Assembly: GCF_001761485.1 (NCBI RefSeq)
Contig: NC_090771.1
Coordinates: 1,426,001 to 1,490,000, forward strand
DNA: 64,000 nucleotides
Reading direction: 5' to 3'
Source: Yarrowia lipolytica
Taxonomy: Eukaryota > Ascomycota > Dipodascomycetes > Dipodascales
This document shows positions 20,256 to 30,524 of this stretch, piece by piece (the first letter of the stretch is position 1; each line of letters opens with the position of its first letter). A program made the position numbers and the translations under genes. Below the pieces are notes generated by a model. It was not told the origin of the DNA. It did not search any database and was given only the letters and a program-made list of their open reading frames with translations.

Positions 20256-23200
20256 CTAGTATCGGTTATCGTAGCCCTGGTTACCCTGGTTGTAGTAGCC
20301 CTGGCCACCCTGGTAACCCTGGCCACCCTGGCTGCCCTGGTCGGCCTGGTCGGCCTGGTAGCCTTGGTTGTAGTCCTGGCCCATCTCTCGCTGGCCGTAC
20401 TGCTGGGTCTGTCCGTAGCCCTGTCCCTGGTTGTATCCCTGGCTCTGCCCGTGACTGGCTTGGTTGCCGTACTGGTTGGAGGAACCGTAGTTGGAAGACT
20501 GGTTTGATTCGTACTGGCTGCCCTGGTTTCCGCCGTAAGTCTGCTGCTGGCTTCCGGGGTAAGAAGACTGTTGAGAGCCGCTGCCGTAGTTTGAGGTCTG
20601 CTGGTTAGAGCCACCATATGAAGACTGCTGGTTGGATCCACCGTAAGAAGGCTGCTGGTAGGTAGACTGCTGGTTGAAGTTGCTGTGACCTGAAGACTGT
20701 TGGTTGGAACCGTAGTTTGACTGAGAGTCGTACTCGTTGGAGTTCTTTCGGCCATGGTGTTTTCCTGAGTTCGACTGAGAACCGTACTGGTTGGAAGAAC
20801 CGTAATTAGACTGAGACGCTCCGTGCTGGTTGGACTGAGAAGATCCGTACTCATTGGAGTTCTTTCGGCCATGGTGTTTTCCAGAGTTCGACTGAGAACC
20901 GTACTGGTTGGAGGAAGAACCGTAGTTAGACTGGTTGCTGTACTTGTTGTCATCGTATTTGGACGACTGAGAACCGTACTTGTTGGAAGACTGGCTGCCG
21001 TAATTGTCGGATCCATACTTGTTATCAGAGCTGTGTTGGTTGGGCCGATTGTTGGGACCAGATCCATACTTGTTGTCAGCCTGATTGTGGAGACCGTGCT
21101 GAGACTGGTTGCTTCCAGAACCGTAGTTGGAGCTCTGCTGGTTGGAACCATAGTTTGACTGGCTGCTCGATCCGTATTTGGATTGCTTGTTGTCATGCTT
21201 GTCGTATCCAGAGTTGGTGTTGTTGCCACCGTACATCCCACCCTGGTTTGAAGTTCCAGAGTTGTAAGAACCTTGGTTGCCCTGGTTGCCCTGGTTGCCC
21301 TGGTTACCCTGGCTACCCTGGTTATAGGAGCCTCCTCCTCCACTCTGCCAGGAATCACTTTGACCAGTGGTGTAGGACTGCTTACCAAACTTGCCGGCCA
21401 TGAAAGCAGACAGGTTGGCAGATCCAGAGGCATGAGAGCAGCCGCTGTGATCACCCTGGTCGTGCTTTTTACCGCCAGTGTTGTTGGCGCCGTTTAGAAC
21501 ACCGTCAGGGGACAGGCCGTTCAGAACGACTTGCTTCTTCGCGCCAAGGTTGTTGATCCACTCCTTCACAGTCTCTTTCATCTGCTGTTGCAGAGGAGTT
21601 CGGCACATGGATGGGTGGTGCATGACCTCCATCATGGTGTTGGTGACCGAGTTGGGGTCGATGGATTTATCGGACCAGGCGTCAACCACAAGAGGAACAA
21701 CGTGTTTGACGATAACAGCAGCAACCTTTCCAGCAGGCTCGTTAAGATACAAGGAGAAATGGTCCTTTGAGAGCTGAGAGTGAGTGGGATCGGTAGCTCG
21801 AGGGTTCTTCCACACCTCGATCTGATCATCACCAGAAGTAACCTTTCCAGCACCAGCATGAAGACCCTTGGTAACGGCAGCGATCATGGGCTTGACGATG
21901 GGCGAAATGAGTCCGAAAACAAACAGAGACATAGTCTCGGAGATCTTCTCAGTTAGGGAAGACAGACCGGGAATGCTGTCGAATACCTTCTCAAGACCGT
22001 ACATAATGGCGTCTCGGAACTTGAGCAGAGGCAGAATTCGTCGCTCAATCTTCTTGACGTCAATCTTGGAAAGATCGGGGGTCGAGATCTTCATCTTGTT
22101 CTGCATGTTGAGCTTCTGGAAGTCGCCGGACAGCTGGTTGGGGTCGTCGCTGAAGTCTCGAGAAGAACCAGTGTAGCTGCTGGCGTAGTCAGGACCGGCC
22201 TCAAAACCGCCGTACAGATCTCGAGTATCAGTCTGCATATCTCGCTCGTAGTTGTCGATCATGTCGGCTATTTCGACACCAGACATCTCACGCTGGCCAC
22301 CGGAGAAGTCGGGGATGTTGGGCAGCTTGATGGGCAGCTTTCGAAGGTAACCCTTAAGCATCTCGGTTACCTTAGAGTCAGCAGCTGCAGCCACATGGTT
22401 GTTGACATCTTCAATCTCAACCTCGGAAAGAGAATCGTTGGCAGCTCCAATCAGAGAGTGAACGAAATCGAGACCGCCAAAGGTTCCGGTAATCAGAGGG
22501 TAGACCCGGTTTCCATGAAGGTTGATCTGGGTGTCTCGTCCGACATGGGGGAAGACGTTAAATCCCATCTCCATGAGCACCAGCTCGCAGTAGTTGGAAT
22601 GGGCGGGGAAGTCTTCGAGGGTGTGCAGAGCCTGTCCCAGCAAACGCAGAGCCTCGTACTGGTTCTCAGAGCCTCCCTGTCGTCCCAGAGCAATACACTT
22701 GTGGATCGAGTCTCGCACGTAGACGGAAGACGTGGGCCAGTTGCCTCGCTCGTTGCAAATGTAGTTTTTCATGCCGGTTTCGGGGTCGATTTCCAGCTCG
22801 ATGGGCTGCACGGGGCCTCTGAGACGCCGGTCGAGACGTGGAGCATCTTCGCCTTCTCCGTAGCCCTTGGGGTTATCGATATGCTCGTCGGCTCTGTAGG
22901 TACCAAGACGCTCTTCAGTAACCTGGAACTCGCCGGTTCCGTAGCCAAACTCCATGATACCCAGGATCCAGACAATAGCAGTCAGCAGCTCGGAGGTGAG
23001 ACCCTGCTTGAGAGTAGCAATATCGATGGCCTGAGAGTAGTCTCGCAACCAGTTACCAAAGTAGACCCGCTTGATGGCCATCTTATCGAACTTCTTGCCG
23101 CCTCGCAACTTGGACAACAGACCGCCTCCAGCTGTCATGGCCAGCATGGCCAGCGTGTCTTCGATGTCTCCATGACGGAAGTTCTGGCCTTCGATTTTCG

Positions 23201-23291
23201 AGATGGAGGGGATGTTTCCAGCTCCAAAGGCATGTGCAAACGAGGCACACAGCAGTAGAACCAGAACAAATAGTAAAAAGTTGTTTCCCAT
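20256..23291 (-). CDS. HET-C homologue (heterokaryon-incompatibility protein C family) with long low-complexity tail
   Basis: A single exon codes for 1011 residues from ATG at 23291. A signal peptide (residues 1 to about 21, ending ASFAHA) precedes the Het-C region of roughly 600 residues. Recognisable there are RHGDIEDTLAMLAM, VYFGNWLRDYSQAIDIATL, LGRQGGSENQYEALRLLGQA followed by LHTLEDFPAHSNYCELVL, and PHVGRDTQINLHG. The last 370 residues are almost only Gly, Ser, Asn, Gln and Tyr, in YGS/NQ units. Neurospora and Podospora HET-C have a comparable Gly-rich end. In those fungi HET-C controls vegetative incompatibility; in a yeast that forms no hyphal fusions its job is unknown. It is expected to be secreted or membrane-associated. 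Antisense and alternate frames over the tail are composition artefacts. Confidence 0.9.
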   Translation of the reverse strand: MGNNFLLFVLVLLLCASFAHAFGAGNIPSISKIEGQNFRHGDIEDTLAMLAMTAGGGLLSKLRGGKKFDKMAIKRVYFGNWLRDYSQAIDIATLKQGLTSELLTAIVWILGIMEFGYGTGEFQVTEERLGTYRADEHIDNPKGYGEGEDAPRLDRRLRGPVQPIELEIDPETGMKNYICNERGNWPTSSVYVRDSIHKCIALGRQGGSENQYEALRLLGQALHTLEDFPAHSNYCELVLMEMGFNVFPHVGRDTQINLHGNRVYPLITGTFGGLDFVHSLIGAANDSLSEVEIEDVNNHVAAAADSKVTEMLKGYLRKLPIKLPNIPDFSGGQREMSGVEIADMIDNYERDMQTDTRDLYGGFEAGPDYASSYTGSSRDFSDDPNQLSGDFQKLNMQNKMKISTPDLSKIDVKKIERRILPLLKFRDAIMYGLEKVFDSIPGLSSLTEKISETMSLFVFGLISPIVKPMIAAVTKGLHAGAGKVTSGDDQIEVWKNPRATDPTHSQLSKDHFSLYLNEPAGKVAAVIVKHVVPLVVDAWSDKSIDPNSVTNTMMEVMHHPSMCRTPLQQQMKETVKEWINNLGAKKQVVLNGLSPDGVLNGANNTGGKKHDQGDHSGCSHASGSANLSAFMAGKFGKQSYTTGQSDSWQSGGGGSYNQGSQGNQGNQGNQGNQGSYNSGTSNQGGMYGGNNTNSGYDKHDNKQSKYGSSSQSNYGSNQQSSNYGSGSNQSQHGLHNQADNKYGSGPNNRPNQHSSDNKYGSDNYGSQSSNKYGSQSSKYDDNKYSNQSNYGSSSNQYGSQSNSGKHHGRKNSNEYGSSQSNQHGASQSNYGSSNQYGSQSNSGKHHGRKNSNEYDSQSNYGSNQQSSGHSNFNQQSTYQQPSYGGSNQQSSYGGSNQQTSNYGSGSQQSSYPGSQQQTYGGNQGSQYESNQSSNYGSSNQYGNQASHGQSQGYNQGQGYGQTQQYGQREMGQDYNQGYQADQADQGSQGGQGYQGGQGYYNQGNQGYDNRY
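20730..20912 (-). repeat. 66-bp direct repeat, 117-bp offset, in the HET-C tail
   Basis: The blocks 20730-20795 and 20847-20912 are nearly identical and encode the same peptide containing GKHHGRKNSNEY. The offset is 117 bp (39 codons), so the duplication preserves the frame. Confidence 0.8.
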
Positions 23292-25195
23292 TGTTGTTGG
23301 TTTGGTAAGTTAACAGTATAAGCAGTGCATGTGTCAAGTTTTGGTGTCACTACAAGTAGCAGCCCCCCTCATGATTAGGTTTGGCTCAGCCGCGTTCATG
23401 CGTTGGTGGGCCACACGATAAAAGTAAGTGTGGGTTTTAAGTCGGATTTAGGCTGTGTTTAGGCTGCTTCTCCTGAAATTGTTTATCAGTGGCACGGGAG
23501 CGGGGAGTGGGGGTGATACCTGGTATTGTTTGAATGAAAATGTGCAGTCACGTGATATTCGTGTTCAGGTTCCTACGTCCCTAGCTGGGTACATTCAACT
23601 GTAACTGTCTAGGAGGTCGACGTGCGTGACACGTGTGCCATATTATTTGAATTTTCATCACAACTCTAAGCGGAGTGTTTGGTAAGAGGGCTGTACTGGG
23701 CAATGAGGATGGAACTTCATGGTGTGATATATATATGGGTTTGTGTCATAAGTTGCTACAAGCGTGCTGTGAGCAGTCACTTGCGAGTGCTTGTACAAGT
23801 ATTTTCGGACTTGCGTGTTTTGGTTGATCCCCTATAGGCAGTCTGTTCAAGTGTCTCAATTGTTTCGTAAGAATTCCATTTCGACTTTTACAAAACCTGA
23901 AGGACATGATGGCCGACATCCGATGATAAATTGATTTGATTATGAACCGAGTTGATGAAGTGCTTGCTGAAGTACAAGTAGAAAAACAGTTTGTGAATAC
24001 ACTTGTACAAGTTCGTTTTATCTTACAAGTACCTCAGACGTTTCTGTCCGGCTAATCCAGACAACATGTCTTTGCAGTCTGACAAATGAAAGTCGTGATA
24101 TCCTGACGAGCGGTGCAATAGCAGCTATAAGAACTTCGAAGCGTGAAACACCCTGTCGGCCTCGTTCTAGGCATTGAGCCTGGTTGTCATTTCCTTTAGT
24201 GCACAACGAACCCACCCACTGTTGTTGACTGAAAAACCCAAGGCGATGGTTGTTTCGATGGATCACTGAGTCATGACAAAAATGACATCACAACATGTGA
24301 TGAACACATCAGACAACGTGGATAGCCACAAAAATGCCTGATGGTGTATCAAGGACACCCTGGCACACAGTGAAGTTATCAAGAGTCCATGGTGTGGTTT
24401 CACAGCTCCAGTCGCTTCCACAACGAAGAGTCACAGGTTATGGTTGCCAACGCTGTTTATGCTGTCTGTGGTGATCTGCCCCATCAGCTAGCTCCTTCAA
24501 TGCTAGAAGAAATCGATTATCATGGTGACACATCGGCTTCAGCACAAGTGTTGACAAGTGTTGCCTTCCTTGGGGTCCAGATTTGGCCTGTCTCAAAGAG
24601 AAGAGTACAAAGACATGCCATAGCCACTCCGGCAGGCGATGGACTAGTTGAGTCCGGAACAGACGTACATTTAGTGTAACCAATCACGTCTTTCTCTTTC
24701 TGACATCTTCTACCACCATAATACCCTCATTTCCAACAAGATGCCCTGGACAATGATACATCTACTACTGTAGTTATAATAACTAAGCCGAATACTTGTA
24801 CTTGAGATGCCACCTATCGCAAATAAGTCTACCCTTGCCTTTGAGTAGTGTATGTACAAATATCATCTATTCAGCTTCACCATGGATTCCATAACTCCGA
24901 TGGTGGCTACCATTGACAACATCCAGTAACGCTGAACCCGATAACCGCGGTCGTTCAGTCCGACCAAGACTCTTGGCATGGCACCATTAATCTCTCGACC
25001 ATTGCTCTTTGTCCCCACAAGGGTTCTCGATGCAGGACCGTCCAGCCCCCCACCACGTACCAGTACTTTGTACACTACATGTGGACATGACACCTGTGTA
25101 ACGTACGTACATACATATGCAATGTTTCAAGTAATTTGCACTTTAGGTAGCATGTAGTTCCCGCCGCTCGAGTGCCATCAGAGTTGCTGTTGAGC
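23292..25195. other. Intergenic region between HET-C and REX4
   Basis: No supported gene in 1.9 kb. Overlapping ATG frames on both strands around 24389-24683 (80-96 codons) have no recognised domain. The region contains the palindromes CTTGTACAAG (23790-23799), ACTTGTACAAGT (24001-24012) and CATCACA-ACA-TGTGATG (24286-24302), and further TACAAGTA words. Confidence 0.5.
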
Positions 25196-25750
25196 TCAGG
25201 TATTGTAATGATCACAGCAACGGTCCATCTCATCTTTGTGTGCCCTGTACACGGCCATAACGGCCTGAGCGTCTTCCACAGAAGAGTGTTCTCCTGACTG
25301 AATGGACAAACCAATTCCGCGAGCAAGATACTTTAGTTTCTGAGGTCGATCTCTTCGTAAAAAAGGTCGGTGATCCTGGCTGTCTCGCAACGAGTACTTC
25401 TTCCAGTTGATCTGCAGAACTAGCAGGTCGTGCTTGATGGAATGGCCAACCAAGACCTTACCGTCAATAAGTTTGACCACGGCGAGTCGGGCAGCATTGA
25501 ACTCAACTCCCTCCTGAACCAGCTCCGGGGTAATACCGCTCACCTCAGTTCGGTAGTCGACAACAGGCCGTGGTCCCTGCACAAACACATCCAGCAGCAC
25601 GGAGCCAAAGTAATCGACTAGTGAGACTCGAGCAAGCTGGTCGTGGGCCCCCTCCGGACCCACTCCCACAAATTCACAGTCTATTGCCACGTACAACTGG
25701 GCGTCATATGGAGCAGCTGAAGCGTCTTGTGCTGACACGGTGAGACTCAT
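25196..25750 (-). CDS. REX4: RNA exonuclease of the REX4 family (DEDDh)
   Basis: A single exon codes for 184 residues from ATG at 25750. The DEDDh exonuclease motifs are present: AIDCEFVGVGPEGAHDQLAR (Exo I, catalytic Asp and Glu), VGHSIKHDLLVLQINW (Exo II) and GEHSSVEDAQAVMAVY (Exo III, His and Asp). The pattern YVAIDCEFVGVG..ARVSLVDYFGSVLLD fits Rex4 rather than Rex1/3. Yeast Rex4 acts on pre-rRNA in the nucleus. It is shorter than S. cerevisiae Rex4 (289 residues), lacking the basic N-terminal extension. The frame stays open above 25750 to about 25957, but the added residues look non-coding. Confidence 0.88.
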   Translation of the reverse strand: MSLTVSAQDASAAPYDAQLYVAIDCEFVGVGPEGAHDQLARVSLVDYFGSVLLDVFVQGPRPVVDYRTEVSGITPELVQEGVEFNAARLAVVKLIDGKVLVGHSIKHDLLVLQINWKKYSLRDSQDHRPFLRRDRPQKLKYLARGIGLSIQSGEHSSVEDAQAVMAVYRAHKDEMDRCCDHYNT

Positions 25751-27392
25751 TGGATTGGATAATAAACGCAGGGTATCAAGCAAGTGAAAAAGCAACAAAA
25801 TCAAGATATTGGACACACGCAGTCTCACACAGGACGTTGTATCGGGATTCTTTTGTTCAAAGCGCGCCTCACCTTTCTTTCTAGTTCTCGTGGGACTGTA
25901 AGAAACCAAGCCAACATTAAGATTAAAGTCGCTTGTACAACTAAAACCGGAAACCAAGGTTTATTTTACGTTCCAACTTACTTCTGCAGTGAAGCCAATA
26001 TTGCTCCCCTACACACCTCTTCACGTGACCATACAGCCCTGATGAACATGATCTTCGAACAGTGTCGCATGCTGCTGCGGTTTTGGGTCATGTGCGTTGG
26101 CACGAGACCGTGTACTGCCCAAATTAAATCCATGGCACCTGTTGATCTCGTTTCATTCCACCTTTTTAGCCAGATAATTCTAACCGTGATTTATACTGAA
26201 GGCCATCAACCCCAGCTAAGAGTCATTTCGCTACACGCCACGTCTTGGCAACTAGCTTATTCGAGTCTGAAAATTTTATATACATGTCTTACTCATATAT
26301 GGCGCTAAAGTGATCAAAATAATCAGCTCGGATCAAGCTCTGATTCTCAGAACCTACAAGTACAGTAGTCGTGTTAGCCTAGAAGTGGATCCCTGTCGTG
26401 AATAGACGATGAGAGCAATGGAGCAGCCTTCAATTGGTCTGTGGCGATTGATATCACAGGAACTCTTGTTGCAATTCCTCTCGCTGTACAACCGGGGACT
26501 ACCTGCACCAAATGCGTGGACGGGTGCCCCTCCTTCTACAGCCCATGCATGAGAAGGAATTTTGCTGAAGATTATCTCGTCCGAGTGAGACTGCTTTGCT
26601 TTCGGAGAGTTTTGTCCGGGTCGGTGGTGGTGATAATCACACTCAACGGGGCTAAGGTCGGGGAAAACACGTCAGCATTCGTCTTTCAATGTATCCCCGA
26701 AATTGATTATCGTGATAATCTAACCTAGCATCCAATATACTCATGGTATACGACAGGAAAGAGCCAAAGAAGCGGAATCCGGATACCATCGCTCTATCTG
26801 ATCACGTACTATCGTACCCTACCACATGCCTTGCCATCATGGCAGCCGTGTGTGGTTATCTGTCTACAGCATCTAGAGTTCGAGGGTCCAGCAGCCGTCA
26901 GCACGAGCACTATATCTGTATCTAAGTCCAATTGTGATACTTTTCATCGCCGCCGGGAGGCAATACGACCGCCAAGCAGGTCAACCTTTGGGATTCTCAG
27001 CAAGCCAAGAGGGCCAAGTTGGATAAGAAAATCCTCGCTGACCGGCAAGTCTCAGTGCTTTAGCCGACCGTCCAATGCCCACGGCTCAAGCCGGCTGGCT
27101 GTGTCCTCATTTCCGTCTTTGTTTGCTCTTCTTTGTGTGTCGTAGCCAGTGTTTAGCCGTGCATATTGAAGAGCGTCTTTCTTTGTCGCGTGAAGATCAG
27201 ATTTTTTTCACACTGATACAGGGGACTGGGGACGTCTCATAGACCGACTTATTTGCTCATTTGGTGATTTGCCGGTTTTTTTTTAACCTAACAATAAATT
27301 TCAAAACTAAATCCAATCAAATTGGGCCCAAGGAAGACACGGACTACACCAAAATTCGCCCCAATGCCCTCGTCTGATCAACCCGAGGGAAG

Positions 27393-27401
27393 ATCAGATA
27401 A
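27393..27401 (+). promoter_or_regulatory. Iron-type GATA site ATCAGATAA (distal)
   Basis: This is an exact match to ATCWGATAA, the site of fungal iron-sensing GATA repressors (Sre/Fep1/Sfu1 type), about 1.0 kb upstream of the ferric reductase start. Confidence 0.5.
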
Positions 27402-28172
27402 AAATTTCTCGACTAAGCAACCCAAACTGAGAACAACGGCACAACTCTATTGGAGCCAAACTTTGATACACCCTTAGTCTTGGCGGAGAGAAACTAGCCC
27501 GGCGGTGGTATACGAGTAGGAGCCAATGATTGGCAGCGACCGAGTGTCGAAAAATCAAAAGTGTAGTGAAAACGAAAAAAAAAGGAATACGCGGGACAAG
27601 AAGAAAAATAGAATTGGATCTTAGCTCTTTGAATTTGCGCGTCCCAATCAATAGGGGAGGAACTCGGTTAATGAGTTGCGTCACCGCGTTAATTTTGGGA
27701 GAGATGATGAGTATCAGATCATTTGGGGTTTCCATCTTTCGGCGTTTCGGCGTTTGACTAGTCGATGGTTTGGACGTGAAATGAGCTCGGGGAGTGTAGA
27801 ATATGTATCTCTCAGAAGATCTTTTCGATATCTTTCTATTATCGTTCCACCTTCTCCATCTCTCTTGAGAAACACATTCTCAAGCGACATATTCCAGGCA
27901 CATGGTTTCGCCAAGACTCCCTGAGTCGGGAGTGAGCCCCGAAAAATATTGGCTCCAGGTACAGCACAGGCACAGTATGCACAGCGACTCCCTTGAGGAG
28001 AGATGCAGTTGCTGTCAATTTGGGCAGATTAGAAACCCGGGACCGCGATAAATGTGCTCAAATAAGAGCATTTTGGCGATGGTGCCAGGTTTCGAGATTC
28101 AGGAGGTCCTAGGGCCAGAGGTTGCGGATCTCAACAGGACCCCCAAGCTAGCCCATATCTCACTTCTCTCTG

Positions 28173-28181
28173 ATCAGATAA
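28173..28181 (+). promoter_or_regulatory. Iron-type GATA site ATCAGATAA (proximal)
   Basis: A second exact ATCWGATAA match lies about 230 bp upstream of the ferric reductase start. Its position and the gene downstream make iron-dependent repression a plausible inference. Confidence 0.55.
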
Positions 28182-28406
28182 ATCCCCCTTGTTCTCCAAA
28201 AGAAAGACCAGCACAAGGTTAACCTGTAGAGGTAAGCTGCAAGCTTGTTGTATCAAAAAAATCAGGACGATCGTTGTCTGATTTTTCTCATTGTGGGAAT
28301 GCAAAATCAAAATAATCAATCAGAAAAATCAATCGGCATGAGCGTAGCATAAATACCGTCGTAGTCCCCGAGTCCTGATAATCAAGATCCAAGATCAAGC
28401 CGATCA

Positions 28407-30524
28407 ATGAAGTTCACATCTCTTCTTCTGCTGGCTGCGGCCACTGAGGCAGCAAGAGACACTCTGGCCAACGCTGGCTACCATGTCAACTCTGCCTGTA
28501 ACAGTCTGACCAACCAGGTCACTTGGGATGTGGGAAAGACGGGCCGAGGTATGACCTACATCAAGTACTGCAAGTACCAGCCTTGGCTCGGCACCTACAC
28601 CCACTGTGTTGAGCAGTTTGAGGAGCACGAGCATGTCCAAGACCAGGCCTTTGATTTCCTCATCAAGAACTGCGACAATGTCGATGTTCACTTTACCCAT
28701 GAGGACTTGCGAGGCTTCGCTGCTAATGCCACTCCCTACATCAACCACGATGCTAACTTCACGGCCATCAACAGAGCTCCTGTGGAGTTCAACCACTCCG
28801 CCTACAGTCTGTCCTACAGATCTGGTAAGGAGTTCAAATGGCAACTGGACTCCGGCACCTACTTTGGAGCCGGTCTGGTCGCCTGGTTCGCCCTCGTCAT
28901 TCTCATTGGAGCCGTCATCAACTTTGTCTACAAGGCTTTCCCCCAGACTATCTTTGGCCTGACCCAGAGACCCGTCAAGACTTTCCGACAGTGGTTTTCT
29001 CTGCCCGCTACCTTTGGACACAAGCACTCCTCCCCCATGGACTTTAAGATCATCCAGATGGCTACTCCTACTCGAGTCCAGTCTTTCGTGGTCTTTGTCT
29101 ATATCGCCTTGAACATCATCTTCATGTGCATCTGCTACGATCTCTTCACCCCCAACAGTTCTTTCAAGACCAAGTCCGACCAGCTCGCCCGATATGTTTC
29201 TGATCGATCTGGAATCATGGCCTTCACCCAGCTGCCTCTCATTTTCTTGTTCGCAGGTCGAAACAACATCATGATGTGGATCACTGGCTGGTCCTTTGAC
29301 ACCTTCAATGTCTACCACCGATGGGTGTCTCGAATGATGACTATCCACGCAATCATCCACTCTGTCGGTTACACCGTCATTGGTGCTCGACGAGGTGCCC
29401 TCAAGATCTACTACTCTCGAACCTACTGGCGATGGGGTGTTGTCGCTACCATCCTGTGCTCTTTCATCTGCATCCAGTCCATCTACTTCCTGCGACACCG
29501 ATGGTACGATGCCTTCCTCTTCATCCACATTGTCTTTGCCGTCATGTTCGTGGTAGGCTGCTGGTGGCACTGTGAGGACCTCGGATGGATGCAGTGGGTT
29601 TACGCTTCCATTGCCCTGTGGTGCTTCGACCGACTTATGCGGCTTGTCAGAATGGCTTGGAGTGGTAAGTCCTCAGGAGTGGCACAGATTGTTGGCCGAG
29701 AGGCTCGAATCGTCCGAATCGAGGTCGACTACTCCCAGCGATGGAAATTCTTCCCTGGTGCCCACGTCTACCTTCACTGTCTCAAGGGCACCCGAAAGCC
29801 CTGGGAGTCTCACCCCTTCACCATCTACCAGTCTCCCGAGGCTGTGGCTGGCAACAAGATCACCTTCCTGATCAAGTGTTACGACGGTATGACCAACTCT
29901 CTCTTCAACTATCTTGACAAAAATGGCAAGTGCACCCTTCCCGTGCTCATGGACGGTCCCTACGGCTCTCAGCATCCCGTCCACAAGTACGACACTTCCA
30001 TCCTTGTGGCTGGAGGTATCGGTATCACTGCTACCTACGCCTACGCCATGGACTCCATCCAGCGAGGCCTCAAGCAGCACATTGTCTTCATCTGGGTTGT
30101 TTCTGATGACGAGTACCTCAAGTGGTTCTCCCAAGAGCTTGCCTACCTGCAGACTGCCGAGAACATTGAGGTTCGATTGTACTTGACTCGACAACACTCT
30201 CGAAACGGAGGAACCACCACCATGTCCGAGAAGAATGTTGGAGTCCAGGAGACCATCATCAACACTTCTTCATCTGATGAGGCCTCCGACAAGGCTTCCG
30301 ATGTTCAGTCTCTTTCCTCCATGGGCTCCGTTCAAGTCAACTACGGCTCTCGACCTGATCTCTGCGCTGAGATCCCCAATATTGTGTCCCAGGCGGCTGG
30401 AACCACCTCGGTCATGGTTTGTGGCCCTCCCGTCATGAACGACGACACTAGAAAGGCCGTCGCTCTGTCTCTTGATTTCACCAACAAGCGAGTCGACTAC
30501 TTTGAGGAGGCCTTCGCTTGGTAA
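28407..30524 (+). CDS. Ferric/cupric reductase transmembrane component, FRE family
   Basis: A single exon codes for 705 residues from ATG at 28407. A signal peptide (MKFTSLLLLAAATEAA) precedes an external domain of about 130 residues with several Cys. A ferric-reductase membrane domain follows, with haem-ligand His residues in the segments YHRWVSRMMTIHAIIHSVGY and FIHIVFAVMFVVGCWWHC. The cytoplasmic part has an FAD-binding WESHPFTIYQSPE and an NADPH-binding DTSILVAGGIGITATYAYAM motif. The enzyme moves electrons from NADPH across the plasma membrane to reduce Fe(III) or Cu(II) for uptake. Which FRE paralogue it matches is undecided. Two iron-type GATA sites lie upstream. The 388-codon antisense frame is a shadow of biased codon use. 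Confidence 0.93.
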   Translation: MKFTSLLLLAAATEAARDTLANAGYHVNSACNSLTNQVTWDVGKTGRGMTYIKYCKYQPWLGTYTHCVEQFEEHEHVQDQAFDFLIKNCDNVDVHFTHEDLRGFAANATPYINHDANFTAINRAPVEFNHSAYSLSYRSGKEFKWQLDSGTYFGAGLVAWFALVILIGAVINFVYKAFPQTIFGLTQRPVKTFRQWFSLPATFGHKHSSPMDFKIIQMATPTRVQSFVVFVYIALNIIFMCICYDLFTPNSSFKTKSDQLARYVSDRSGIMAFTQLPLIFLFAGRNNIMMWITGWSFDTFNVYHRWVSRMMTIHAIIHSVGYTVIGARRGALKIYYSRTYWRWGVVATILCSFICIQSIYFLRHRWYDAFLFIHIVFAVMFVVGCWWHCEDLGWMQWVYASIALWCFDRLMRLVRMAWSGKSSGVAQIVGREARIVRIEVDYSQRWKFFPGAHVYLHCLKGTRKPWESHPFTIYQSPEAVAGNKITFLIKCYDGMTNSLFNYLDKNGKCTLPVLMDGPYGSQHPVHKYDTSILVAGGIGITATYAYAMDSIQRGLKQHIVFIWVVSDDEYLKWFSQELAYLQTAENIEVRLYLTRQHSRNGGTTTMSEKNVGVQETIINTSSSDEASDKASDVQSLSSMGSVQVNYGSRPDLCAEIPNIVSQAAGTTSVMVCGPPVMNDDTRKAVALSLDFTNKRVDYFEEAFAW

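Larger units (their letters stand above)
25751..28406. promoter_or_regulatory. Long divergent intergenic region upstream of the ferric reductase
   Basis: No gene supported in 2.65 kb; most frames here start at TTG or lack coding character. Regulatory-looking content comprises two exact ATCAGATAA sites (27393-27401 and 28173-28181), a perfect inverted repeat GATTATC-GT-GATAATC (26705-26720), a TACAAGTA word near 26355, and a TATA-like CATAAATA about 60 bp upstream of the reductase ATG. Confidence 0.55.

Noticed and set aside
19961-21454. 497-codon minus-strand frame over the HET-C tail
   Set aside because: It is a second reading frame of the repetitive tail, begins with GTG, and encodes a Thr-rich low-complexity product. 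HET-C itself is well supported.
24389-24683. Overlapping short ATG frames on both strands, possible decayed element
   Set aside because: No similarity to any transposon protein I recognise, no terminal repeats or target-site duplication seen.
27394-27735. 113-codon minus-strand ATG frame in the ferric reductase upstream region
   Set aside because: Product is hydrophobic and AT-biased with no domain, and lies in a region with regulatory sites.
28404-29570. 388-codon frame antisense to the ferric reductase
   Set aside because: Long antisense frames are common opposite genes with strong codon bias, and this one has no recognisable domain.
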